Part shown: positions 35,090 through 43,339 of the stretch, one piece after another | How positions within the stretch are numbered: the stretch's first letter is position 1 | Layout of the letters: each line of letters starts with the position of its first letter | Assembly: GCA_041287495.1 (NCBI GenBank) | Contig: JBEULE010000019.1 | Span: forward strand, 21,437 to 85,436 | Direction of reading: 5' to 3' | DNA: 64,000 bases | DNA from: JAOABC01 sp041287495 | Lineage (GTDB): Bacteria; Aquificota; Aquificia; Aquificales; Hydrogenothermaceae | Notes under the pieces: model-generated | What the model was told of the DNA's origin: nothing | The model's database searches: none | Seen by the model: the letters and a program-made list of their open reading frames with translations, nothing else | Made by a program: the position numbers and the translations under genes

Positions 35090-35748
35090 CTTTTCTCCAA
35101 AATTTTAAGTGCTTCTTTTCTCTGTCTACATGTAGCACACTCTCCACATGGAGGTTCTGTACCTTTATAACAGGAGTAAGTTTTTTCAAAAGGAACTCCA
35201 AGGTCATAACCTAACTTTACTATATCAGTTTTAGTCATTCCTAGGAATGGAGAAAAAATTTTAATTCGGTTTTTCTTCTTTGCAACCATAACTGAAGATG
35301 CGTTTATAGCTGCTTCTGCAGAAGATATAAACTCTGCTCTACAATCTGGATAAGGAGAGTCAAGGGAGTGGACACCTATACCTATATTTTCAATACCGTA
35401 AACATCTGCATACGAGGCAGCTATAGATAGAAATATCAGATTTCTCATAGGGACTGTTGTTATTGGTGGTTCATCTGTATAACTTTCCGATGGAACTTCT
35501 ATACTTTCATCTGTTAATGCATTACTTCCTAAATCTTTGAGGTAAGGTATAGTAGCTATAAAATGTCTCTCTACATCTGCAATTTTTGCTATTTCTTTTG
35601 CATAGGAAAGCTCAACTTTATGTTTTTGACCATAATCAAAAGATATAGCATATACTTTATTAAACATCTTTTTTGAAAGCCAAAGTAATGTTGTACTGTC
35701 TATGCCTCCTGAGAGTAAAACTATTATATCTTCTTTTTTAAGCAACAT
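35086..35748 (-). CDS. queC: 7-cyano-7-deazaguanine synthase QueC
   Basis: Converts 7-carboxy-7-deazaguanine to preQ0 for queuosine synthesis, using ATP and ammonia. A PP-loop (VLLSGGIDSTTLLW) lies at the N-terminus. Four zinc-binding cysteines are at the C-terminus (SCYKGTEPPCGECATCRQR). Length 220 aa is normal. It overlaps prfB by 11 bases and topA by four. Confidence 0.96.
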   Translation of the reverse strand: MLLKKEDIIVLLSGGIDSTTLLWLSKKMFNKVYAISFDYGQKHKVELSYAKEIAKIADVERHFIATIPYLKDLGSNALTDESIEVPSESYTDEPPITTVPMRNLIFLSIAASYADVYGIENIGIGVHSLDSPYPDCRAEFISSAEAAINASSVMVAKKKNRIKIFSPFLGMTKTDIVKLGYDLGVPFEKTYSCYKGTEPPCGECATCRQRKEALKILEKR

Positions 35749-36853
35749 TTTCTCCTGTAGCTTTGTATTTTAAAAAGCTTTCTATAAATTCATCTATATT
35801 CCCATCCATAACTGCCTGTATATTTCCTGTTTCATACCCTGTTCTTAAATCTTTAACTAATTGGTAAGGTTGGAATACATAAGACCTTATCTGATTACCC
35901 CAGCTTATATCTTTTTTTTCTCCCTCAAGTTCTTTTTGTTTTTCTTTTTTCTTTTCAAGTTCAAGTTGGTATAATTTTGCTTTCAGCATATTCATTGCTT
36001 TTATCTTGTTTTGAAGTTGAGACCTTTCACTTTGACAGGCTACTACTATCCCTGTAGGAATATGTGTAATCCTAACAGCTGAGTCTGTTTTATTAACATG
36101 CTGTCCTCCGGCTCCACTTGCCCTATATGTGTCTATCCTTAAATCTTCTTCTTTTATCTCTATATTGATTTCTTCATCAATTTCAGGAATAACAGATACA
36201 GCTGCAAATGAAGTGTGTCTTCTCTTATTTGCATCAAATGGAGATATCCTTACTAATCTGTGAACTCCCTGTTCACCTTTTAGATAGCCGTAAGCATACG
36301 GACCTTTGATTATTACAGTGGCACTTTTTATTCCGGCAACATCATCAGGTTGGTAATCTACTATCTCTGTCTGATAACCTCTTTCTTCAGCCCATCTTAG
36401 ATACATTCTTAGCAACATCTGAGCCCAATCACAGGCTTCAACACCTCCTGAACCAGCTTGAACTGTAAGTATCGCATTTTTCGGATCCATCTCATCTGAT
36501 AAAAGACTATCTATCTGAAGTTTTGTTATATATTTATCAAGTTTGTCCAAATCTTTCTCTACTTCCAAGTAAAGTTCTGGATCTTCTTCTATCTTTAAAA
36601 GTTCAATGTAATCTTTAATATCTTTTATTTTTTGCTCAACCGATAAGAACTCTTGAAGTTTCTGATTTAACATGTTCCTTTTTGATGATATCTCTCCAGC
36701 TCTTTTTGGGTCATTCCAGAAATCAGGCTTTCCCATTTCAGCATCTAACTCTTCTATCTGTTGCTGTAAATTCTCAGGTTTAATAGTTTCCTTTATCAAT
36801 TTAAACTTTTCCAAAATATGTTCCAACTTCTCGTTTAAATTATCAACTATCAT
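35738..36853 (-). CDS. prfB: Peptide chain release factor 2
   Basis: Reads UAA and UGA stops. The hydrolysis motif GGQ lies in YRASGAGGQHVNKTDSAVRI, and the stop-recognition region holds an SPF tripeptide in RISPFDANKRRHTS. The 371-aa frame is continuous from ATG, with no in-frame TGA near codon 26, so the programmed +1 frameshift used by many bacteria to regulate prfB is absent. It heads the prfB-queC-topA series, each overlapping the next. Confidence 0.96.
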   Translation of the reverse strand: MIVDNLNEKLEHILEKFKLIKETIKPENLQQQIEELDAEMGKPDFWNDPKRAGEISSKRNMLNQKLQEFLSVEQKIKDIKDYIELLKIEEDPELYLEVEKDLDKLDKYITKLQIDSLLSDEMDPKNAILTVQAGSGGVEACDWAQMLLRMYLRWAEERGYQTEIVDYQPDDVAGIKSATVIIKGPYAYGYLKGEQGVHRLVRISPFDANKRRHTSFAAVSVIPEIDEEINIEIKEEDLRIDTYRASGAGGQHVNKTDSAVRITHIPTGIVVACQSERSQLQNKIKAMNMLKAKLYQLELEKKKEKQKELEGEKKDISWGNQIRSYVFQPYQLVKDLRTGYETGNIQAVMDGNIDEFIESFLKYKATGENVA

Positions 36854-36992
36854 ATTCCCTAAAATACCTCTTTGTTGTTATTCATTCATATTCAAATAAT
36901 TATATAAGATATATCAAAAATTTCCAAATTCTACATTATAGTCCCCAAATTTTTAATATCATTAATCCAAATGTTGCAAATCGAAAAATTTT

Positions 36993-37001
36993 TGCTAAAA
37001 T
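36993..37001 (+). promoter_or_regulatory. Extended -10 element upstream of cydA
   Basis: TGCTAAAAT matches an extended -10. The same longer string, TTTTTGCTAAAATAG, recurs upstream of the SQR-like gene at about 40697-40711. Confidence 0.45.
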
Positions 37002-37046
37002 AGTTTGTGTTAAAATAAAGTTAAATTAAAATAAAGATAAAAGAAT

Positions 37047-37060
37047 ATGATATAAATCAT
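37047..37060. promoter_or_regulatory. FNR/CRP-type operator candidate
   Basis: ATGAT and ATCAT flank four bases (ATAA), eight of ten matches to the FNR consensus TTGAT-N4-ATCAA. Its centre lies about 42-44 bases before a start inferred from TATTAT at 37085-37090, the usual place for class II activation. Confidence 0.5.
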
Positions 37061-37102
37061 GAATATTTACGAGATATTGTTTCATATTATATTTGTGACT
37101 TA

Positions 37103-37176
37103 GTTAATACAAACTAACTTGCAAATATTTTAATTTAAAAGTAAAATTTAGGTTTGTTAATGCAAACTAACTTGCA
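37103..37176. repeat. Two direct repeats, 53 bases apart, before cydA
   Basis: GTTAATACAAACTAACTTGC at 37103 and GTTAATGCAAACTAACTTGC at 37156 (each with one more matching A) differ at one position. The offset of 53 bases is close to five helical turns. The second copy contains the inverted repeat TGCAA-N6-TTGCA. Confidence 0.85.
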
Positions 37177-37217
37177 TAAATTTAAATTTAAGTTATTTTA
37201 AGTAGGAGGTATATGCC

Positions 37218-38753
37218 ATGGACTTGTTACTTTTGTCCAGATTGCAGTTTGCAGCCACAAGTTATTTCCACTTTATTTTCGTTCCATTGACTATTGGTCT
37301 GTCTTTGTTCGTAGCCATCCTGAAAACTATTAACCTAAAAAAACAGGATCCAAAACTTGATGCAGTTGCAAGGTTTCTGATGATGGTTTTTGCCGTTAAC
37401 TTTGCAGCAGGAGTTGCAACTGGTTTGACGCAAGAATTTGAGTTTGGAACAAACTGGTTTGAGTACTCAAAGTTTGTAGGTGATATCTTTGGAGCACCTC
37501 TTGCCATAGAGGGACTTATGGCATTTTTCTTAGAATCTACATTTATGGGGCTTTTCTTGTTTGGTGAAAAAAAGATATCAAGAGGTATGCACACATTCGC
37601 AGCTTGGATGGTAGCTTTAGGAACTACATTATCAGCTTTATGGATACTCATAGCTAACTCTTGGATGCAAACACCAGCAGGTTTTAAAATCGTAGAAACA
37701 CCTCAAGGTACAAAGGCAGTTTTAACAGACTTCTTTGAAGCAGCATTAAACCACACAACTATATTTAGATTTTTACACACAGTTGATGGTGGGTATATAA
37801 CTGGTGGATTTTTTGCAATGGGGGTGTTTGCTTACTTTTTACTTAAAAACAGAGATGTAGAGTTTGCTAAAGTTGGACTTAAATATTCAGTAATATTTAC
37901 TCTTATAGTAAGTGTTGCTCAAATTATAATTGGAGATATCCATGGTTATCAGGTTGCTCAACATCAGCCTCTAAAAATGGCTATGTATGAAGGTAAATGG
38001 GAAACAGAAAAAGGTGCTTCTCTAGATTTACTTGGTGTTGTAGACCAAGAAAAACAAACTACTCACGTTTATATAAAAATCCCTTACCTTTTAAGTATTC
38101 TTGCTTACCATGACCCAAATGCAGAATTTAAAGGTATTAAAGATTTAGTTAAAGAGTATCAGCAGAAAAGTCAGGAATATAAAAATCAAGTTAAAGCTAT
38201 AGAAGAAAAGCTTCCTACAGTGGCAGATGAAGCAGAAAAACAAAAATTACTTGATGAGCTTGCAATTGCAAAAGCAAAAGCAAAATCTTTAGACATAACT
38301 ATGGATGATTTACCTTCCGTAGGACTTGTATTTACATCTTTTCACTTAATGGTATATCTTGGCTTCTTATTTGCTTTAATATCAGTAGTTGCCTTCATCT
38401 TATACAAGAAGGGAACTATCTATAACAATAAAGGATTTCTATGGTTACTTGTATTATCAATTCCTCTTCCATTCTTGGCTTCTTTTCTCGGATGGACTTC
38501 TACGGAAGTTGGAAGACAGCCTTGGATAGTTCAAGGAGTTTTGAAAACCAAAGATGCTGTGACAATTCATCCAGTAGAGAATGTTGCATTTACCTTAACC
38601 GTCTTCTTCTTGATCTACACAGCTATTTTTATCGCTTTCGTTATATCTATGCTTAAGGTTATAAACAGAGGTATTACGGAGTATAGCCACGACAAAGAGA
38701 CTGTTCCTGTTGGTTCAGTTAGGCCACAATTAAATAAAGATTGGAGGGTATAA
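37218..38753 (+). CDS. cydA: Cytochrome bd oxidase subunit I
   Basis: Quinol oxidase subunit with haems b558, b595 and d, 511 aa. Visible are the haem-ligand region SYFHFIFVPLTIG, FRFLHTVDGGYITGG (b558 histidine region), VFTSFHLMVYLGF with the ligand methionine, and TSTEVGRQPWIVQGVL. The quinol loop (about 255-370) includes a charged, lysine- and glutamate-rich helical insert (about 310-355) that looks unusual. It oxidises quinol with high oxygen affinity. cydB starts one base after its stop, and the upstream region is rich in possible operators. Confidence 0.96.
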   Translation: MDLLLLSRLQFAATSYFHFIFVPLTIGLSLFVAILKTINLKKQDPKLDAVARFLMMVFAVNFAAGVATGLTQEFEFGTNWFEYSKFVGDIFGAPLAIEGLMAFFLESTFMGLFLFGEKKISRGMHTFAAWMVALGTTLSALWILIANSWMQTPAGFKIVETPQGTKAVLTDFFEAALNHTTIFRFLHTVDGGYITGGFFAMGVFAYFLLKNRDVEFAKVGLKYSVIFTLIVSVAQIIIGDIHGYQVAQHQPLKMAMYEGKWETEKGASLDLLGVVDQEKQTTHVYIKIPYLLSILAYHDPNAEFKGIKDLVKEYQQKSQEYKNQVKAIEEKLPTVADEAEKQKLLDELAIAKAKAKSLDITMDDLPSVGLVFTSFHLMVYLGFLFALISVVAFILYKKGTIYNNKGFLWLLVLSIPLPFLASFLGWTSTEVGRQPWIVQGVLKTKDAVTIHPVENVAFTLTVFFLIYTAIFIAFVISMLKVINRGITEYSHDKETVPVGSVRPQLNKDWRV

Positions 38754-38754
38754 A

Positions 38755-39792
38755 ATGTTACCAGCAGAGCTATTTACATTAGAGGGGTTGTGGTTTTTAC
38801 TTGCTGGGGTGTTTTTGGTAGGATATGCTCTTACTGATGGCTTTGACCTTGGAACTGGTGTGTTCCATATATTTACAAAAGATGAGAAGGAAAGAAAGTT
38901 AATGATGAACTCTATAGCTCCCGTGTGGGATGGTAACGAAGTATGGCTTATAGCTGGTGGAGGTATGCTCTTTGCTGCCTTCCCTCTTGTTTATGCCGCA
39001 TCTTTCAGTGGATTTTACCTTGCTATTATGGTAGTCCTTTGGGCTTTAATAGGAAGAGCAGTTGCTTTTGAGTATAGAAATAAAAAAGAATCTATCACTT
39101 GGAGAAAAACTTGGGACATTATATATTGGCTAGGTAACTTTGTTCCTGCTTTACTTTTTGGAGTTGCAGTAGGTAATGCTGTTTTAGGAGTCCCTATAGA
39201 TGTAAAAGGACAATATCACGGTACTTTCTTTACTTTACTTAACATCCCTTCTTTACTTATTGGAGCTGTAGGTTTGTTTATGTTTATGATGCATGGTGCT
39301 GCGTGGCTTTTACTTAAAACAGAAGGTTCGCTTTTTGAAAAAGCAAAAAAATGGGCTTTCATTAGCTGGATAGGTTTTGTTTTACTCTTAATTATTACAG
39401 ACTTCGTTCTGTTAATGGTTAAACCTGAACTTTATAACAATTACTTTAAATATCCTCTTCTTTTACTAGCTCCAGCTATAATGGTTTTTGGATTGATATA
39501 CTATTTCTATCAGCTTCAAATAAAAAATAATTACGAAAAAGTTATATGGGGCTCATCTCTTGCTGTTATAGGGACAGTTTTAACTATTGCCTGTGCATCT
39601 TTCCCTGTATTTATAAGGTCTACTATAGATCCGAAATACAACATTGATATCTTTAACTCAGCTTCCTCTCATTTAACATTAACTGTTATGCTAATTGTTA
39701 CTGTGATCTTCTTGCCTATCGTTATATTCTACACATCTTACGTGTATAAAGTATTTAAAGGTAAAGTTTCTGAAGAAGAAGGATACCATTGA
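38755..39792 (+). CDS. cydB: Cytochrome bd oxidase subunit II
   Basis: A 345-aa membrane subunit, about eight or nine helices. Motifs: LTDGFDLGTGVFH, PVWDGNEVWLIAGGG and MVVLWALIGRAVAFEYR, all typical of CydB. It pairs with CydA in quinol oxidation. No cydX-like short ORF is seen directly downstream; the rhodanese gene follows after 28 bases. Confidence 0.96.
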   Translation: MLPAELFTLEGLWFLLAGVFLVGYALTDGFDLGTGVFHIFTKDEKERKLMMNSIAPVWDGNEVWLIAGGGMLFAAFPLVYAASFSGFYLAIMVVLWALIGRAVAFEYRNKKESITWRKTWDIIYWLGNFVPALLFGVAVGNAVLGVPIDVKGQYHGTFFTLLNIPSLLIGAVGLFMFMMHGAAWLLLKTEGSLFEKAKKWAFISWIGFVLLLIITDFVLLMVKPELYNNYFKYPLLLLAPAIMVFGLIYYFYQLQIKNNYEKVIWGSSLAVIGTVLTIACASFPVFIRSTIDPKYNIDIFNSASSHLTLTVMLIVTVIFLPIVIFYTSYVYKVFKGKVSEEEGYH

Positions 39793-39820
39793 TAAAATAA
39801 ATTTTTAAGGAGGGTCTAAG

Positions 39821-40207
39821 ATGGTAGAGAATCTAATTAACAATATCAAAGAAGCAATAGAGGCTGATAAGCAGAAAGAATCCCTTGGCTTAATGCCGGC
39901 TGATAAGGTTAAAAAGATGATAGAGGAAGAAGGTGCTATATTCGTAGATGTTAGACCTCCTGCAAGAGTTACTGGTAAAACAGCCCCAGAGGCAGGAGTT
40001 CCAAACTCATACTTCTTACCTGTAACAGAATTTGCTGAAAGATGGCAGGAAATTTTTCCGGCTGATAAAACTGCAAAGATAGTTCTTGCCTGCGGAAAAA
40101 TAAAATTTGCCAACAGGGTTATGGGATACCTTGAAGCTCTTGGATATAAAAATGTTTATGTACTTGATGAAGAGATAGATAACTTTTTAAAAGAATATGA
40201 GAGATAG
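39821..40207 (+). CDS. Rhodanese-domain protein
   Basis: A 128-aa single rhodanese domain after a short helical N-terminus. The CH2A-like segment is AIFVDVRPPARVTG and the active-site loop is LACGKIKFANR, with a catalytic cysteine. It transfers sulfane sulfur between thiols or to cyanide; the physiological partner is unknown. It appears to be the third gene of the cydAB unit and is closed by a strong terminator. Confidence 0.88.
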   Translation: MVENLINNIKEAIEADKQKESLGLMPADKVKKMIEEEGAIFVDVRPPARVTGKTAPEAGVPNSYFLPVTEFAERWQEIFPADKTAKIVLACGKIKFANRVMGYLEALGYKNVYVLDEEIDNFLKEYER

Positions 40208-40256
40208 AGGATCCACCTCCTCCCAGCCCTCCATAAGCTTCATGTCCACACCTCCG

Positions 40257-40294
40257 ACCCCTTTCTTCTTTGGAGGAAAGGGGTTAAATTTTTT
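40257..40294 (+). terminator. Intrinsic terminator after the cydAB-rhodanese unit
   Basis: ACCCCTTTC (40257-40265) pairs perfectly with GAAAGGGGT (40276-40284), then TAAATTTTTT. Confidence 0.9.
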
Positions 40295-40322
40295 AATACG
40301 AATAAAATTATGAGGTGGTAAA

Positions 40323-40694
40323 ATGAAAATAGCAATGCCTGTAAAACCAAAATCAGGAGAGTATGTATTATCTACAGCTTACGGTAAGGCAAAATTCTTC
40401 TTAATATATGATACAGATACCAATAGTTATGAGATTGTTGAAAATAAATACCTAAATGGAAGAGATGTTGCAAATCTTCTATCAGTACATAGAGTTGATG
40501 TTGTAATAACCAATCATATAGGCAGTGGTGCTTATAATCATCTGATTAATTTAGGAATGAAGGCATACTTTACGGAAAGTAAAAATGAACATTTTGAAAG
40601 GATTATAGGCGAGTTTAAAGAAGGTAAATTAAAAGAGATAACTCCTCAGATGCTTATGCTTCTTCCACAGCATTATCACCATCACCACCACTGA
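40323..40694 (+). CDS. NifX/NifB-type FeMo-cofactor-domain protein with natural histidine tail
   Basis: A 123-aa protein of the dinitrogenase iron-molybdenum cofactor-binding family: MKIAMPVKP...YGKAKFFLIYD, then VDVVITNHIGSGAYNHLINLGMKAYF. Stand-alone members bind iron-sulfur or metal clusters outside nitrogen fixation, and no nif genes are here. The C-terminus is QHYHHHHH, a likely metal-binding tail. A ribosome-binding site GAGGTGG precedes the ATG. It lies between a terminator and the SQR-like gene. Confidence 0.85.
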   Translation: MKIAMPVKPKSGEYVLSTAYGKAKFFLIYDTDTNSYEIVENKYLNGRDVANLLSVHRVDVVITNHIGSGAYNHLINLGMKAYFTESKNEHFERIIGEFKEGKLKEITPQMLMLLPQHYHHHHH

Positions 40695-40700
40695 TATTTT

Positions 40701-40709
40701 TGCTAAAAT
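40701..40709 (+). promoter_or_regulatory. Extended -10 element of the SQR-like gene
   Basis: TGCTAAAAT with start of transcription expected near 40716, only about 12 bases before the ATG at 40728. There is no good -35, as allowed for extended -10 promoters. Confidence 0.45.
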
Positions 40710-40727
40710 AGATGAGAGGTGAAAATC

Positions 40728-41894
40728 ATGAAGAAGGTAGTAGTTCTTGGTGGTGGAATTGCAGGTGTAGAGACAGCAATCTTTTTAAGAAAATATAAAT
40801 TTGATGTAGAAGTTATATCTGATAGAGATTTTTTGTTTGTTTATCCTATATCAATATGGATTCCTACAAAGGAGAAAAAGTTTGAAGATGTCATAGTTTC
40901 TCTTGAAGCTTTGTCAAAAGCCCACGGTTTTAAATTTACAAAAGGTAAAGTTTATCAGATAAATACTGATAGCTTTACTCTTGAAGATGGTCGGGTAAGA
41001 AGAGATTTTGATTATCTTGTAGTAGCTATAGGACAAGAAAAGTTAAAACATAAGGGAATAGAATACACATACTCTATATGCTCAAAGCCGGAAGAGACAT
41101 TGAAGTATACTGAAAAGTTAGATGAACTAATCAGTAAGGGTAAAGGAAGGTTAGCTTTTGGATTTGGTGGTAATCCAAGGGCAAAGGAAGCTGTGAGAGG
41201 TGGTCCGGTTTTTGAAGTTATGTTTAATGTTGATTACTATCTGAGAAAAAAAGGTATAAGAGAGAACTTTGATATAACATTTTTTGCTCCAATGCCAAAA
41301 CCAGGAGAGAGACTAGGAGAATCTGCCCTTAAAATGATGGATATTATGTTTGAAAAGTTAAATATAAAATCTGTTACCGGTAAAAAGATAACTGAATTTT
41401 TACCAGATGGTGTATTGTTGGAAGATGGGACAAAGATAGAATCAGACCTTACATGTTTTGTTCCTGCTGGAGATGGACATCCTGCTGTAAAATCAGGAAA
41501 TCTTCCCAAAACAGAAGCTGGATTTATTGTTATAGATAGATATAACAAAGTAAAAGATGTTGAAAATGTATACGCAGTAGGTGATTGTGTAGCATTGGAA
41601 GGTCCAGAGTGGAAAGCAAAACAGGGACATTTAGCAGAGGTTATGGCAAGGAATGTAGCCTATAATATAGCTCTAAAAGAAGGCTTAGAGAAGGGAGAGC
41701 CTAAATCCTACATAGAGCATATAAATATACTCTGTCTTATGGATATGGGAAACGGTGGAGGATTAGCTTACAGAGATGATAAAAGAGCATTGCTTCTACC
41801 TCTTCCTATAGTGGGACACTGGATGAAGAAAGGTTGGGGATTATACTATAAACTTTCAAAACTTGGTAAAATTCCAAGATTACCCGGAATGTAG
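40728..41894 (+). CDS. FAD/NAD(P)-binding oxidoreductase, sulfide:quinone oxidoreductase-like
   Basis: A 388-aa flavoprotein. It begins VVVLGGGIAGVETAIFL (FAD-binding GxGxxG) and has a second nucleotide-like region and the FAD-binding NVYAVGDCVALEGPEWKAKQGH. The layout matches the SQR/NDH-2-like disulfide reductase superfamily, in which a quinone accepts electrons. Cysteines needed for polysulfide formation in classical SQRs are only partly evident (C near 120, 246 and 342 regions), so the substrate is unsure. I took the ATG at 40728; a GTG three codons upstream is possible. Confidence 0.82.
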   Translation: MKKVVVLGGGIAGVETAIFLRKYKFDVEVISDRDFLFVYPISIWIPTKEKKFEDVIVSLEALSKAHGFKFTKGKVYQINTDSFTLEDGRVRRDFDYLVVAIGQEKLKHKGIEYTYSICSKPEETLKYTEKLDELISKGKGRLAFGFGGNPRAKEAVRGGPVFEVMFNVDYYLRKKGIRENFDITFFAPMPKPGERLGESALKMMDIMFEKLNIKSVTGKKITEFLPDGVLLEDGTKIESDLTCFVPAGDGHPAVKSGNLPKTEAGFIVIDRYNKVKDVENVYAVGDCVALEGPEWKAKQGHLAEVMARNVAYNIALKEGLEKGEPKSYIEHINILCLMDMGNGGGLAYRDDKRALLLPLPIVGHWMKKGWGLYYKLSKLGKIPRLPGM

Positions 41895-41963
41895 TAAAAA
41901 TTCACCGGTAAAAAAGATATACTAAAGAGTATAATTTTTAAAAATTTTTTTCGGAGTCGGTGA

Positions 41964-42728
41964 ATGATTAAGGATATTTTTGAAGTTAAAAAACCACTTA
42001 TATGTTACTTTATGGCAGGGTATCCTTCTGTTGAAGATAGTATAAAAACAGCTTTTACACTTATAGAAAATGGTGCAGATATACTTGAAATTGGATTTCC
42101 ATTTTCAGATCCTGTTGCAGATGGTCCAACAATTCAGATTGCCCATGAAAAAGCAGTTAAAGACGGTGTAACTCCTCTGAAAGTTTTTGAGATTACCAGG
42201 AAGATAAAAGAGAGATATCCAGAAATTCCTCTTGTGGCAATGACTTACTATAATCCTGTTTTTAAAATGGGGGAGGAAAATTTCTGTAAAGTAGCAAAAG
42301 AAAACGGAATAGATGGGTTTATTGTTCCGGATCTACCTCCAGAAGAAGCAGAGAGTTTTAAAAAGGTTGCAAACAGTTTAGGTCTATCTGTTATATTCCT
42401 CCTTGCTCCTACTTCTGATGAAAACAGGATAAAATTTATATCTTCCATGTCTGATGACTTTATATACTATGTGTCCTTAACTGGAATTACCGGAGAGAGA
42501 GATACACTTCCTTGGGAAGAATTAAAACAGAAGATTTCTCAGATAAAAATTATCACAGATAAAAAAGTTGCAGTAGGATTTGGTGTATCAAAGAAGGAAC
42601 ATACTCAGATACTCTCAAAAATAGCAGATGGGATAATAGTAGGTAGTGCAGTTGTCAAACTTCAAGGTAGATCCGATTTTGAAGGTATTAAAAATCTCGT
42701 TAGAGAACTGAAAGAGGGAATGGTATGA
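41964..42728 (+). CDS. trpA: Tryptophan synthase alpha chain
   Basis: Cleaves indole-3-glycerol phosphate. The 254-aa barrel has YFMAGYPSVEDS, LEIGFPFSDPVADGPTIQ with the catalytic glutamate, DGFIVPDLPPEEAE with the catalytic aspartate, and YYVSLTGITGER for the phosphate loop. trpB is not adjacent. It overlaps hisH by four bases; amino acid genes are scattered, as in Aquifex. Confidence 0.96.
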   Translation: MIKDIFEVKKPLICYFMAGYPSVEDSIKTAFTLIENGADILEIGFPFSDPVADGPTIQIAHEKAVKDGVTPLKVFEITRKIKERYPEIPLVAMTYYNPVFKMGEENFCKVAKENGIDGFIVPDLPPEEAESFKKVANSLGLSVIFLLAPTSDENRIKFISSMSDDFIYYVSLTGITGERDTLPWEELKQKISQIKIITDKKVAVGFGVSKKEHTQILSKIADGIIVGSAVVKLQGRSDFEGIKNLVRELKEGMV

Positions 42729-43339
42729 TAGCAGTTGTAGATTATGGAATGGGAAATCTAAGGAGTGTTCAGAAAGCCCTTGAAAAGGTGGGAATTAATG
42801 CTATCATAACCTCTAATCCTGAAGATTTAGATAAAGCAAAAGGTATAGTAGTTCCTGGAGTTGGAGCTTTTGCAGATGCTATGCATAACTTAGATAGACT
42901 TGGTTTAAAAGAGAAGATAATACAAAATATAAATTCAGGAAAACCTTACCTTGGGATATGTTTGGGACTTCAGCTTCTATTTGAATACGGATATGAGTTT
43001 GGGGAACATGAAGGTTTAGTTGTGTTAAAGGGGTCTGTTGTAAGATTTGATGAAAAACTTAATATAAAAATTCCTCATATGGGATGGAATCAAGTTTGGA
43101 TAAAGAAGAATAGTAAAATGTTTGAAGGTATAAACAGCGGAGAATTTTTCTATTTTGTCCATTCATACTATGTAAAACCAGAATACTCCAATGTGGTAGC
43201 ATCAACTACAGATTATGGGATAGATTTCTGTTCCGCTGTAGAAATTGATAATATCTGGGCTGTTCAGTTTCACCCTGAAAAGAGTCAGCAAGCCGGACTT
43301 AAATTACTTTCAAACTTTAAAAAGTTTGTTTATGGATGA
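42725..43339 (+). CDS. hisH: Imidazole glycerol phosphate synthase subunit HisH
   Basis: Glutaminase subunit supplying ammonia to HisF. The 204-aa class I amidotransferase has the nucleophile in YLGICLGLQLLFE, catalytic H and E in AVQFHPEKSQ, and VDYGMGNLRSV at the start. hisF is not in the window. It overlaps trpA and bioF by four bases each. Confidence 0.96.
   Translation: MIAVVDYGMGNLRSVQKALEKVGINAIITSNPEDLDKAKGIVVPGVGAFADAMHNLDRLGLKEKIIQNINSGKPYLGICLGLQLLFEYGYEFGEHEGLVVLKGSVVRFDEKLNIKIPHMGWNQVWIKKNSKMFEGINSGEFFYFVHSYYVKPEYSNVVASTTDYGIDFCSAVEIDNIWAVQFHPEKSQQAGLKLLSNFKKFVYG

Larger units (their letters stand above)
36854..37217 (+). promoter_or_regulatory. Intergenic control region of cydAB (364 bases)
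   Basis: Between the divergent prfB and cydA starts there is no gene. The region holds an extended -10 (36993-37001), a palindrome ATGAT-ATAA-ATCAT (37047-37060), a possible second -10 TATTAT (37085-37090), and two copies of a 21-base motif. The cydA ribosome-binding site is AGGAGG just before 37218. Confidence 0.7.

Noticed and set aside
40676..40694. Artificial His-tag contamination
   Set aside because: The run is part of a natural family member with local codon use and flanked by normal chromosomal DNA.
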